From Odiellus spinosus (taxonomy: Eukaryota > Arthropoda > Arachnida > Opiliones > Phalangiidae), in contig OY987234.1 in assembly GCA_963920705.1 (NCBI GenBank), positions 2,666,001 to 2,730,000 of the forward strand: a stretch of 64,000 bases of DNA, in the 5' to 3' direction. Numbering within the stretch: the stretch's first letter is position 1; each line of letters begins with the position of its first letter. A program made the translations under genes and the position numbers. Below the pieces are notes generated by a model. The model had not been told where the DNA came from. It worked only from the letters and a program-made list of their open reading frames with translations, and ran no database searches. Shown here in pieces: positions 54,181-64,000 of the stretch.

Positions 54181-56362
54181 CACTTGGGAAATTTGTGGAT
54201 CTGAACTTGGGAAATTTGTGGATCTACATTTGGGAAATTTGTGGGTCTACACTTGGGAAATTTGTGGATTTACACTTGGGAAATTTGTGGATTTACACTT
54301 GGGAAATTTGTGGATCTATACTTGGGAAATTTTTGGATCTACAGTTGGGAAATTTGGTGATCTACACTTGAAAAATTTGTGGATCTACACTTGGGAAATT
54401 TGTGGATCTACACTTGGGAAATTTGTGGATCTACACTTGGGAAATTTGTGGATCTACACTTGGGAAATTTGTGGATCTATACTTCTGAAATTTGTGCATC
54501 TATACTTGGGAATTTTGTGGATCTACACTTGGGAAATAGGAGGATCTGCACTTGGGAAATTTGTGGATCTGCACTTATGAAATTTGTGGATCTGCACTTA
54601 TGAAATTTGTGGATCTGCACTTGGGAAATTTGTGGATCTGCTCTTGGGAAATTTGTGGATCTGCACTTGGGAAATTTGTGGATCTGAACTTGGGAAATTT
54701 GTGGATCAGCACTTGGGAAATTTGTGGATCTGCACTTGGGAAAATTGTGGATCTACACTTGGAAAATTTGTGGATCTGCACTTATGAAATTTGTGGATCT
54801 GCACTTATGAAATTTGTGGATCTGCACTTGGGAAATTTGTGGATCTGCACTTGGGAAATTTGTGGATCTGAACTTGGGAAATTTGTGGATCAGCACTTGG
54901 GAAATTTGTGGATCTGCACTTGGGAAAATTGTGGATCTACACTTGGGAAATTTGTGGATCTACACTTGGGAAATTTGTGGATCTACACTTGGGAAATTTG
55001 TGGATCTACACTTGGGAAATCTGTGGATCTACACTTGGGAAATTTGTGGATCTACACTTGGGAAATTGTGGGTCTACACTTGGGAAATTTGTGGATCTAC
55101 ACTTGGGAAATTTGTGGATTTACACTCGGGAAATTTGTGGATCTACACTTGGGAAATTTGTGGATTTACACTTGGGAAATTTGTGGATCTACACTTGGGA
55201 AATTTTTGGATCTACACTTGGGAAATTTGGTGATCTACACTTGGGAAATTTGTGGATCTACACTTGGGAAATTTGTGGATCTGAACTTGGGAAATTTGTG
55301 GATCTACATTTGGGAAATTTGTGGGTCTACACTTGGGAAATTTGTGGATTTACACTTGGGAAATTTGTGGATTTACACTTGGGAAATTTGTGGATCTATA
55401 CTTGGGAAATTTTTGGATCTACAGTTGGGAAATTTGGTGATCTACACTTGAAAAATTTGTGGATCTACACTTGGGAAATTTGTGGATCTACACTTGGGAA
55501 ATTTGTGGATCTACACTTGGGAAATTTGTGGATCTACACTTGGGAAATTTGTGGATCTATACTTCTGAAATTTGTGCATCTATACTTGGGAATTTTGTGG
55601 ATCTACACTTGGGAAATAGGAGGATCTGCACTTGGGAAATTTGTGGATCTGCACTTATGAAATTTGTGGATCTGCACTTATGAAATTTGTGGATCTGCAC
55701 TTGGGAAATTTGTGGATCTGCTCTTGGGAAATTTGTGGATCTGCACTTGGGAAATTTGTGGATCTGAACTTGGGAAATTTGTGGATCAGCACTTGGGAAA
55801 TTTGTGGATCTGCACTTGGGAAAATTGTGGATCTACACTTGGAAAATTTGTGGATCTGCACTTATGAAATTTGTGGATCTGCACTTATGAAATTTGTGGA
55901 TCTGCACTTGGGAAATTTGTGGATCTGCACTTGGGAAATTTGTGGATCTGAACTTGGGAAATTTGTGGATCAGCACTTGGGAAATTTGTGGATCTGCACT
56001 TGGGAAAATTGTGGATCTACACTTGGGAAATTTGTGGATCTACACTTGGGAAATTTGTGGATCTACACTTGGGAAATTTGTGGATCTACACTTGGGAAAT
56101 CTGTGGATCTACACTTGGGAAATTTGTGGATCTACACTTGGGAAATTGTGGGTCTACACTTGGGAAATTTGTGGATCTACACTTGGGAAATTTGTGGATT
56201 TACACTCGGGAAATTTGTGGATCTACACTTGGGAAATTTGTGGATTTACACTTGGGAAATTTGTGGATCTACACTTGGGAAATTTTTGGATCTACACTTG
56301 GGAAATTTGGTGATCTACACTTGGGAAATTTGTGGATCTACACTTGGGAAATTTGTGGATCT
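54181..56362 (+). repeat. 1,080-bp tandem duplication, no differences seen
   Basis: 54,181-55,282 matches 55,261-56,362 at an offset of 1,080 bp (47 units, one of them 22 bp). Comparing the two stretches line by line I found no substitution in 1,102 bp. Matching is bounded by differences at 54,180/55,260 and 55,283/56,363. Even private variants are shared: ACAGTTGGG near 54,342/55,422 and TTTGTGCATCTATAC near 54,494/55,574. The copies lie inside the 3,953-bp gain that separates zone E from zone C. This is the most similar pair I found, and the best candidate for the most recent event or for an assembly duplication. Confidence 0.93.
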
Positions 56363-59300
56363 ACACTTGGGAAATTTGTGGATCTACACTTGGGAAATTT
56401 GTGGATCTACACTTGGAAAATTTGTGGATCTATACTTCTGAAATTTGTGGATCTATACTTAGGAATTTTGTGGATCTACACTTGGGAAATAAGAGGATCT
56501 GCACTTGGGAAATTTGTGGATCTGCACTTGGGAAATTTGTGGATCTGCACTTGGGAAATTTGTGGATCTGAACTTGGGAAATTTGTGGATCAGCACTTGG
56601 GAAATTTGTGGATCTGCACTTGGGAAATTTGTGGATCTACACTTGGGAAATTTGTGGATCTACACTTGGGAAATTTGTGGATCTACACTTGGGAAATTTG
56701 TGGATCTACACTTGGGAAATTTGTGGATCTACACTTGGGAAATTTGTGGATCTACACTTGGGAAATTTGTGGATCTACACTTGGGAAATCTGTGGATCTA
56801 CACTTGGGAAATTTGTGGATCTACACTTGGGAAATTTGTGGATCTGAACTTGGGAAATTTGTGGATCAGCACTTGGGAAATTTGTGGATCTGCACTTGGG
56901 AAAATTGTGGATCTACACTTGGAAAATTTGTGGATCTGCACTTATGAAATTTGTGGATCTGCACTTATGAAATTTGTGGATCTGCACTTGGGAAATTTGT
57001 GGATCTGCACTTGGGAAATTTGTGGATCTGAACTTGGGAAATTTGTGGATCAGCACTTGGGAAATTTGTGGATCTGCACTTGGGAAAATTGTGGATCTAC
57101 ACTTGGGAAATTTGTGGATCTACACTTGGGAAATTTGTGGATCTACACTTGGGAAATTTGTGGATCTACACTTGGGAAATCTGTGGATCTACACTTGGGA
57201 AATTTGTGGATCTACACTTGGGAAATTGTGGGTCTACACTTGGGAAATTTGTGGATCTACACTTGGGAAATTTGTGGATTTACACTCGGGAAATTTGTGG
57301 ATCTACACTTGGGAAATTTTTAGATCTACACTTGGGAAATTTTTTGATCTACACTTGGGAAATTTGTGGATCTACACTTGGGAAATTTGTGGATCTACAC
57401 TTGGGAAATTTGGGAATCTACACTTGGGAAATTTGTGGATCTACACTTGGGAAATTTGTGGATCTACACTTGGGAAATTTCTGGATCTGCACTTGGGAAA
57501 TTTGTGGATCTTCACTTGGGAAATTTGTGGATCTACATTTGGGAAATTTGTGGATCTACACTTGAGAAATTTGAGGATCTACACTTGGGAAATTTGTGGA
57601 TCTGCACTTGGGAAATTTTTGGATATGCACTTGGGAAATTTGTGGATCTGCACTTGGGAAATTTGTGGTTCTACACTTGGGAAATTTGTGGATCTACATT
57701 TTTGAAATTTGTGGGTCTACACTTGGGAAATTTGTGGATCTACACTTGGGAAATTTGTGGATTTACACTTGGGAAATTTGTGGATCTATACTTGGGAAAT
57801 TTTTGGATCTACACTTGGGAAATTTGGTGATCTACACTTGAAAAATTTGTGGATCTACACTTGGGAAATTTGTGGATCTACACTTGGGAAATTTGTGGAT
57901 CTACACTTGGGAAATTTGTGGATCTACACATGGGAAATTTGTGGATCTATACTTCTGAAATTTGTGGATCTATACTTGGGAATTTTGTGGATCTACACTT
58001 GGGAAATAGGAGGATCTGCACTTGGGAAATTTGTGGATCTGCACTTATGAAATTTGTGGATCTGCACTTATGAAATTTGTGGATCTGCACTTGGGAAATT
58101 TGTAGATCTGCACTTGGGAAATTTGTGGATCTGCACTTGGGAAATTTGTGGATCTGAACTTGGGAAATTTGTGGATCAGCACTTGGGAAATTTGTGGATC
58201 TGCACTTGGGAAAATTGTGGATCTACACTTGGGAAATTTGTGGATCTGCACTTATGAAATTTGTGGATCTGCACTTATGAAATTTGTGGATCTGCACTTG
58301 GGAAATTTGTGGATCTGCACTTGGGAAATTTGTGGATCTGCACTTGGGAAATTTGTGGATCTGAACTTGGGAAATTTGTGGATCAGCACTTGGGAAATTT
58401 GTGGATCTGCACTTGGGAAAATTGTGGATCTACACTTGGGAAATTTGTGGATCTACACTTGGGAAATTTGTGGATCTACACTTGGGAAATTTGTGGATCT
58501 ACACTTGGGAAATTTGTGGATCTACACTTGGGAAAATTGTGGATCTACACTTGGGAAATTTGTGGATCTGCACTTATGAAATTTGTGGATCTGCACTTAT
58601 GAAATTTGTGGATCTGCACTTGGGAAATTTGTGGATCTGCACTTGGGAAATTTGTGGATCTGAACTTGGGAAATTTGTGGATCAGCACTTGGGAAATTTG
58701 TGGATCTGCACTTGGGAAATTTGTGGATCTACACTTGGGAAATTTGTGGATCTACACTTGGGAAATTTGTGGATCTACACTTGGGAAATTGTGGGTCTAC
58801 ACTTGGGAAATTTGTGGATCTACACTTGGGAAATTTGTGGATTTACACTCGGGAAATTTGTGGATCTACACTTGGGAAAATTTTAGATCTACACTTGGGA
58901 AATTTTTTGATCTACACTTGGGAAATTTGTGGATCTACACTTGGGAAATTTGTGGATCTACACTTGGGAAATTTGTGGATCTACACTTGGGAAATTTGTG
59001 GATCTACACTTGGGAAATTTGTGGATCTACACTTGGGAAATTTGTGGATCTACACTTGGGAAATTTGTGGATCTACACTTGGGAAATTTCTGGATCTGCA
59101 CTTGGGAAATTTGTGGATCTTCACTTGGGAAATTTGTGGATCTATACTTCTGAAATTTGTGGATCTATACTTGGGAATTTTGTGGATCTACACTTGGGAA
59201 ATAGGAGGATCTGCACTTGGGAAATTTGTGGATCTGCACTTATGAAATTTGTGGATCTGCACTTATGAAATTTGTGGATCTGCACTTGGGAAATTTGTGG

Positions 59301-62300
59301 ATCTGCACTTGGGAAATTTGTGGATCTGCACTTGGGAAATTTGTGGATCTGAACTTGGGAAATTTGTGGATCAGCACTTGGGAAATTTGTGGATCTGCAC
59401 TTGGGAAAATTGTGGATCTACACTTGGGAAATTTGTGGATCTGCACTTATGAAATTTGTGGATCTGCACTTGGGAAATTTGTGGATCAGCACTTGGGAAA
59501 TTTGTGGATCTGCACTTGGGAAATTTGTGGATCTGCACTTGGGAAATTTGTGGATCTGAACTTGGGAAATTTGTGGATCAGCACTTGGGAAATTTGTGGA
59601 TCTGCACTTGGGAAAATTGTGGATCTACACTTGGGAAATTTGTGGATTTACACTCGGGAAATTTGTGGATCTACACTTGGGAAAATTTTAGATCTACACT
59701 TGGGAAATTTTTTGATCTACACTTGGGAAATTTGTGGATCTACACTTGGGAAATTTGTGGATCTACACTTGGGAAATTTGTGGATCTACACTTGGGAAAT
59801 TTGTGGATCTACACTTGGGAAATTTGTGGATCTACACTTGGGAAATTTGTGGATCTACACTTGGGAAATTTGTGGATCTACACTTGGGAAATTTCTGGAT
59901 CTGCACTTGGGAAATTTGTGGATCTTCACTTGGGAAATTTGTGGATCTACATTTGGGAAATTTGTGGATCTACACTTGAGAAATTTGAGGATCTACACTT
60001 GGGAAATTTGTGGATCTGCACTTGGGAAATTTTTGGATATGCACTTGGGAAATTTGTGGATCTGCACTTGGGAAATTTGTGGTTCTACACTTGGGAAATT
60101 TGTGGATCTACATTTTTGAAATTTGTGGGTCTACACTTGGGAAATTTGTGGATCTACACTTGGGAAATTTGTGGATTTACACTTGGGAAATTTGTGGATC
60201 TATACTTGGGAAATTTTTGGATCTACACTTGGGAAATTTGGTGATCTACACTTGGGAAATTTGTGGATCTACACTTGGGAAATTTGTGGATCTATACTTC
60301 TGAAATTTGTGGATCTATACTTGGGAATTTTGTGGATCTACACTTGGGAAATAGGAGGATCTGCACTTGGGAAATTTGTGGATCTGCACTTATGAAATTT
60401 GTGGATCTGCACTTATGAAATTTGTGGATCTGCACTTGGGAAATTTGTGGATCTGCACTTGGGAAATTTGTGGATCTGCACTTGGGAAATTTGTGGATCT
60501 GAACTTGGGAAATTTGTGGATCAGCACTTGGGAAATTTGTGGATCTGCACTTGGGAAAATTGTGGATCTACACTTGGGAAATTTGTGGATCTGCACTTAT
60601 GAAATTTGTGGATCTGCACTTGGGAAATTTGTGGATCTGCACTTGGGAAATTTGTGGATCTGCACTTGGGAAATTTGTGGATCTGCACTTGGGAAATTTG
60701 TGGATCTGAACTTGGGAAATTTGTGGATCAGCACTTGGGAAATTTGTGGATCTGCACTTGGGAAAATTGTGGATCTACACTTGGGAAATTTGTGGATCTA
60801 CACTTGGGAAATTTGTGGATCTACACTTGGGAAATTTGTGGATCTACACTTGGGAAATTTGTGGATCTACACTTGGGAAAATTGTGGATCTACACTTGGG
60901 AAATTTGTGGATCTGCACTTATGAAATTTGTGGATCTGCACTTATGAAATTTGTGGATCTGCACTTATGAAATTTGTGGATCTGCACTTGGGAAATTTGT
61001 GGATCTGCACTTGGGAAATTTGTGGATCTGAACTTGGGAAATTTGTGGATCAGCACTTGGGAAATTTGTGGATCTGCACTTGGGAAATTTGTGGATCTAC
61101 ACTTGGGAAATTTGTGGATCTACACTTGGGAAATTTGTGGGTCTACACTTGGGAAATTTGTGGATCTACACTTGGGAAATTTGTGGATTTACACTTGGGA
61201 AATTTGTGGATCTACACTTGGGAAATTTGTGGATCTACACTTGGGAAATTTGGTGATCTACACTTGGGAAATTTGTGGATCTACACTTGGGAAATTTGTG
61301 GATCTGCACTTGGGAAATTTGTGGATCTGAACTTGGGAAATTTGTGGATCAGCACTTGGGAAATTTGTGGATCTGCACTTGGGAAAATTGTGGATCTACA
61401 CTTGGGAAATTTGTGGATCTGCACTTATGAAATTTGTGGATCTGCACTTATGAAATTTTTGGATCTGCACTTGGGAAATTTGTGGATCTGCACTTGGGAA
61501 ATTTGTGGATCTGCACTTGGGAAATTTGTGGATCTGCACTTGGGAAATTTGTGGATCTGAACTTGGGAAATTTGTGGATCAGCACTTGGGAAATTTGTGG
61601 ATCTGCACTTGGGAAAATTGTGGATCTACACTTGGGAAATTTGTGGATCTACACTTGGGAAATTTGTGGATCTACACTTGGGAAATTTGTGGATCTACAC
61701 TTGGAAATTTGTGGATCTACACTTGGGAAATTTGTGGATCTACATTTGGGAAATTTGTGGATCTGCACTTGGTAAATTTGTGGATCTGAACTTGGGAAAT
61801 TTGTGGATCAGCACTTGGGAAATTTGTGGATCTGCACTTGGGAAATTTGTGGATCTACACTTGGGAAATTTGTGGATCTACACTTGGGAAATTTGTGGGT
61901 CTACACTTGGGAAATTTGTGGATCTACACTTGGGAAATTTGTGGATTTACACTTGGGAAATTTGTGGATCTACACTTGGGAAATTTGTGGATCTACACTT
62001 GGGAAATTTGGTGATCTACACTTGGGAAATTTGTGGATCTACACTTGGGAAATTTGTGGATCTGCACTTGGGAAATTTGTGGATCTGAACTTGGGAAATT
62101 TGTGGATCAGCACTTGGGAAATTTGTGGATCTGCACTTGGGAAAATTGTGGATCTACACTTGGGAAATTTGTGGATCTGCACTTATGAAATTTGTGGATC
62201 TGCACTTATGAAATTTTTGGATCTGCACTTGGGAAATTTGTGGATCTGCACTTGGGAAATTTGTGGATCTACATTTGGGAAATTTGTGGATCTACACTTG

Positions 62301-64000
62301 GGAAATTTGTGTATCTACACTTGGGAAATTTGTGGGTCTACACTTGGGAAATTTGTGGATCTACACTTGGGAAATTTGTGGATTTACACTTGGGAAATTT
62401 GTGGATCTACACTTGGGAAATTTGTGGATCTACACTTGGGAAATTTGGTGATCTACACTTGGGAAATTTGTGGATCTACACTTGGGAAATTTGTGGATCT
62501 ACACTTGGGAAATTTGGTGATCTACACTTGGGAAATTTGTGGATCTACACTTGGGAAATTTGTGGATCTACACTTGGGAAATTTGTGGATCGACACTTGG
62601 GAAATTTGTGGATCTGCACTTGGGAAATTTGTGGATCTACACTTGGGAAATTTGGTGATCTACACTTGGGAAATTTGTGGATCTACACTTGGGAAATTTG
62701 TGGATCTGCACTTGGGAAATTTGTGGATCTGCACTTGGGAAATTTGTGGATCTGCACTTGGGAAATTTGTGATTCTACACTTGGGAAATTTGTGGATCTA
62801 CATTTGGGAAATTTGTGGATCTATACTTGGGAAATTTGTGGATCTACACTTGGGAAATTTGTGGGTCTACACTTGGGAAATTTGTGGATCTACACTTGGG
62901 AAATTTGTGGATTTACACTTGGGAAATTTGTGGATCTACATTTGGGAAATTTGTGGATCTACACTTGGGAAATTTGGTGATCTACACTTGGGAAATTTGT
63001 GGATCTACACTTGGGAAATTTGTGGATCTACACTTGGGAAATTTGTGGATCGACACTTGGGAAATTTGTGGATCTGCACTTGGGAAATTTGTGGATCTGC
63101 ACTTGGGAAATTTGTGGATCTGCACTTGGGAAATTTGTGGATCTGAACTTGGGAAATTTGTGGATCAGCACTTGGGAAATTTGTGGATCTGCACTTGGGA
63201 AATTTGTGGATCTACACTTGGGAAATTTGTGGATCTACACTTGGGAAATTTGTGGGTCTACACTTGGGAAATTTGTGGATCTACACTTGGGAAATTTGTG
63301 GATCTACACTTGGGAAATTTGTGGATCTACACTTGGGAAATTTGTGGATCTACACTTGGGAAATCTGTGGATCTACACTTGGGAAATTTGTGGATCTACA
63401 CTTGGGAAATTTGTGGATCTGAACTTGGGAAATTTGTGGATCAGCACTTGGGAAATTTGTGGATCTGCACTTGGGAAAATTGTGGATCTACACTTGGAAA
63501 ATTTGTGGATCTACACTTGGGAAATTTGTGGATCTGCACTTGGGAAATTTGTGTATCTGCACTTGGGAAATTTGTGGATCTGCACTTGGGAAATTTGTGG
63601 ATCTGCACTTGGGAAATTTGTGGTTCTACACTTGGGAAATTTGTGGATCTACATTTGGGAAATTTGTGGATCTACACTTGGGAAATTTGTGGATCTACAC
63701 TTGGGAAATTTGTGGGTCTACACTTGGGAAATTTGTGGATCTACACTTGGGAAATTTGTGGATTTACACTTGGGAAATTTGTGGATCTACACTTGGGAAA
63801 TTTGTGGATCTACACTTGGGAAATTTGGTGATCTACACTTGGGAAATTTGTGGATCTACACTTGGGAAATTTGTGGATCTACACTTGGGAAATTTGTGGA
63901 TCGACACTTGGGAAATTTGTGGATCTGCACTTGGGAAATTTGTGGATCTGCACTTGGGAAATTTGTGGATCTGCACTTGGGAAATTTGTGGATCTGAACT

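Larger units (their letters stand above)
1..64000 (+). repeat. 23-bp satellite array filling the whole window
   Basis: The sequence is a continuous head-to-tail array with a 23-bp period. The two halves of the unit are CTTGGGAAATTTG and TGGATCTACA, as at positions 67-89. The canonical unit has 8 T, 6 G, 6 A and 3 C, giving 39% G+C and a G-over-C excess on this strand. It contains AAATTT and, in most units, GATC. Common variants change the second half (CTGCAC, CTGAAC, CAGCAC, TTTACAC, GGGTCTAC, GGTTCTAC, CTATAC) or the first half (CTTATGAAA, CTTCTGAAA, CTTAGGAATTTT, GGGAAATAGGAGG). A few units are 21, 22 or 24 bp. I saw no interruption by unique sequence, no unit on the opposite strand, and no gene, RNA or mobile element. 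I do not recognise the family or the host. A eukaryotic satellite is the most likely class, by inference from array length and higher-order structure. Confidence 0.98.
46203..64000 (+). repeat. Zone E: second, expanded copy of zone C
   Basis: This copy follows zone C in order and is still matching when the window ends (63,997 corresponds to 27,033). Offset steps, stated as change in copy 2, are +23 near 46.8 kb, -23 near 48.0 kb, -138 near 49.1 kb, +942 near 49.6-50.4 kb, +184 near 53.3-53.6 kb, +3,953 near 54.0-57.6 kb, +782 near 59.1-60.0 kb, +46 near 62.2-62.8 kb, and +2 where copy 1 has a 21-bp unit (26,744). They sum to 5,771 bp, the difference between the end offsets. Apart from that short unit, each step is a whole number of units, less one base for each 22-bp unit carried. 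No gene is present. Confidence 0.88.

Noticed and set aside
1..64000. CRISPR array
   Set aside because: The repeats abut directly with no unique spacers, the period is 23 bp, and there are no cas genes.
1..64000. Replication-origin iterons or DnaA boxes (minus strand AGATCCACA)
   Set aside because: It matches only seven of the nine DnaA-box positions and occurs in most units for 64 kb with no replication gene. Iteron arrays are far shorter.
1..64000. CENP-B box or telomeric repeat
   Set aside because: The unit lacks the TTCG and CGGG parts of the CENP-B box and does not resemble known telomere repeats. Centromeric location stays an inference.
1..64000. Transposon or other insertion inside the array
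   Set aside because: I found no break in the 23-bp pattern, no terminal repeats and no target-site duplications. Zone boundaries are changes of unit variant, not insertions.
1..64000. tRNA, rRNA or other structured RNA gene
   Set aside because: All sequence is explained by the repeat. No promoter boxes or conserved RNA motifs are present.
1..64000. GGGAAATTTG as an NF-kappaB-like or NFAT-like regulatory site
   Set aside because: It is part of every unit and fits the kappaB consensus imperfectly. A short partial match in a satellite is no evidence of regulation.
1..64000. A hidden gene system in the array
   Set aside because: I read the window for non-repeat islands at every scale and found none. 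The only real structure is the higher-order organisation described above.

Overview
The whole 64 kb window is one uninterrupted tandem array of a short satellite repeat. The unit is 23 bp, about 39% G+C, and runs head to tail in one orientation from the first base to the last, roughly 2,780 units by division. On the + strand the first half reads CTTGGGAAATTTG and the second half TGGATCTACA; positions 67-89 are a clean example. I found no unique sequence, no RNA gene, no recognisable transposon, no orientation switch and no supportable protein-coding gene. Such an array suggests a eukaryotic heterochromatic or centromeric/pericentromeric satellite (inference). Nothing in the window identifies the organism.

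The many open frames are an arithmetic artefact. Because 23 is not a multiple of 3, an intact unit has no stop in any forward frame, and all three frames give the same 23-residue peptide at different phases. Starts are mostly GTG or TTG inside the repeat. Stops appear only where a unit carries a variant base.

The information lies in the variant units, which build a layered higher-order structure. The two main unit types differ by one base (GATCTACAC versus GATCTGCAC). A conserved core module of about 10 variant units recurs throughout, except near 23.5-27.1 kb and 60.5-64 kb.

Layout: (A) 1 to about 9.2 kb, higher-order copies of about 2.4-3.0 kb, one containing a 1,150-bp tandem duplication. 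(B) about 9.2-15.3 kb, a block with a 1,793/1,794-bp period. (C) 15,010-27,036, first copy of a very large duplication. (D) about 27.0-46.2 kb, a subfamily marked by GGGACATTTTTGG units, built from nested tandem duplications with periods of 736, 1,816, 2,391, 2,115, 2,644 and 713 bp. (E) 46,203 to the window end, second copy of segment C, expanded by a net 5,771 bp and including a 1,080-bp tandem duplication with no differences at all.

The array therefore looks like a record of repeated unequal exchange or amplification at scales from one unit to more than 12 kb, some of it very recent or recently homogenised. All alignments were done by eye, so boundaries are good to about one unit unless an exact base is given.
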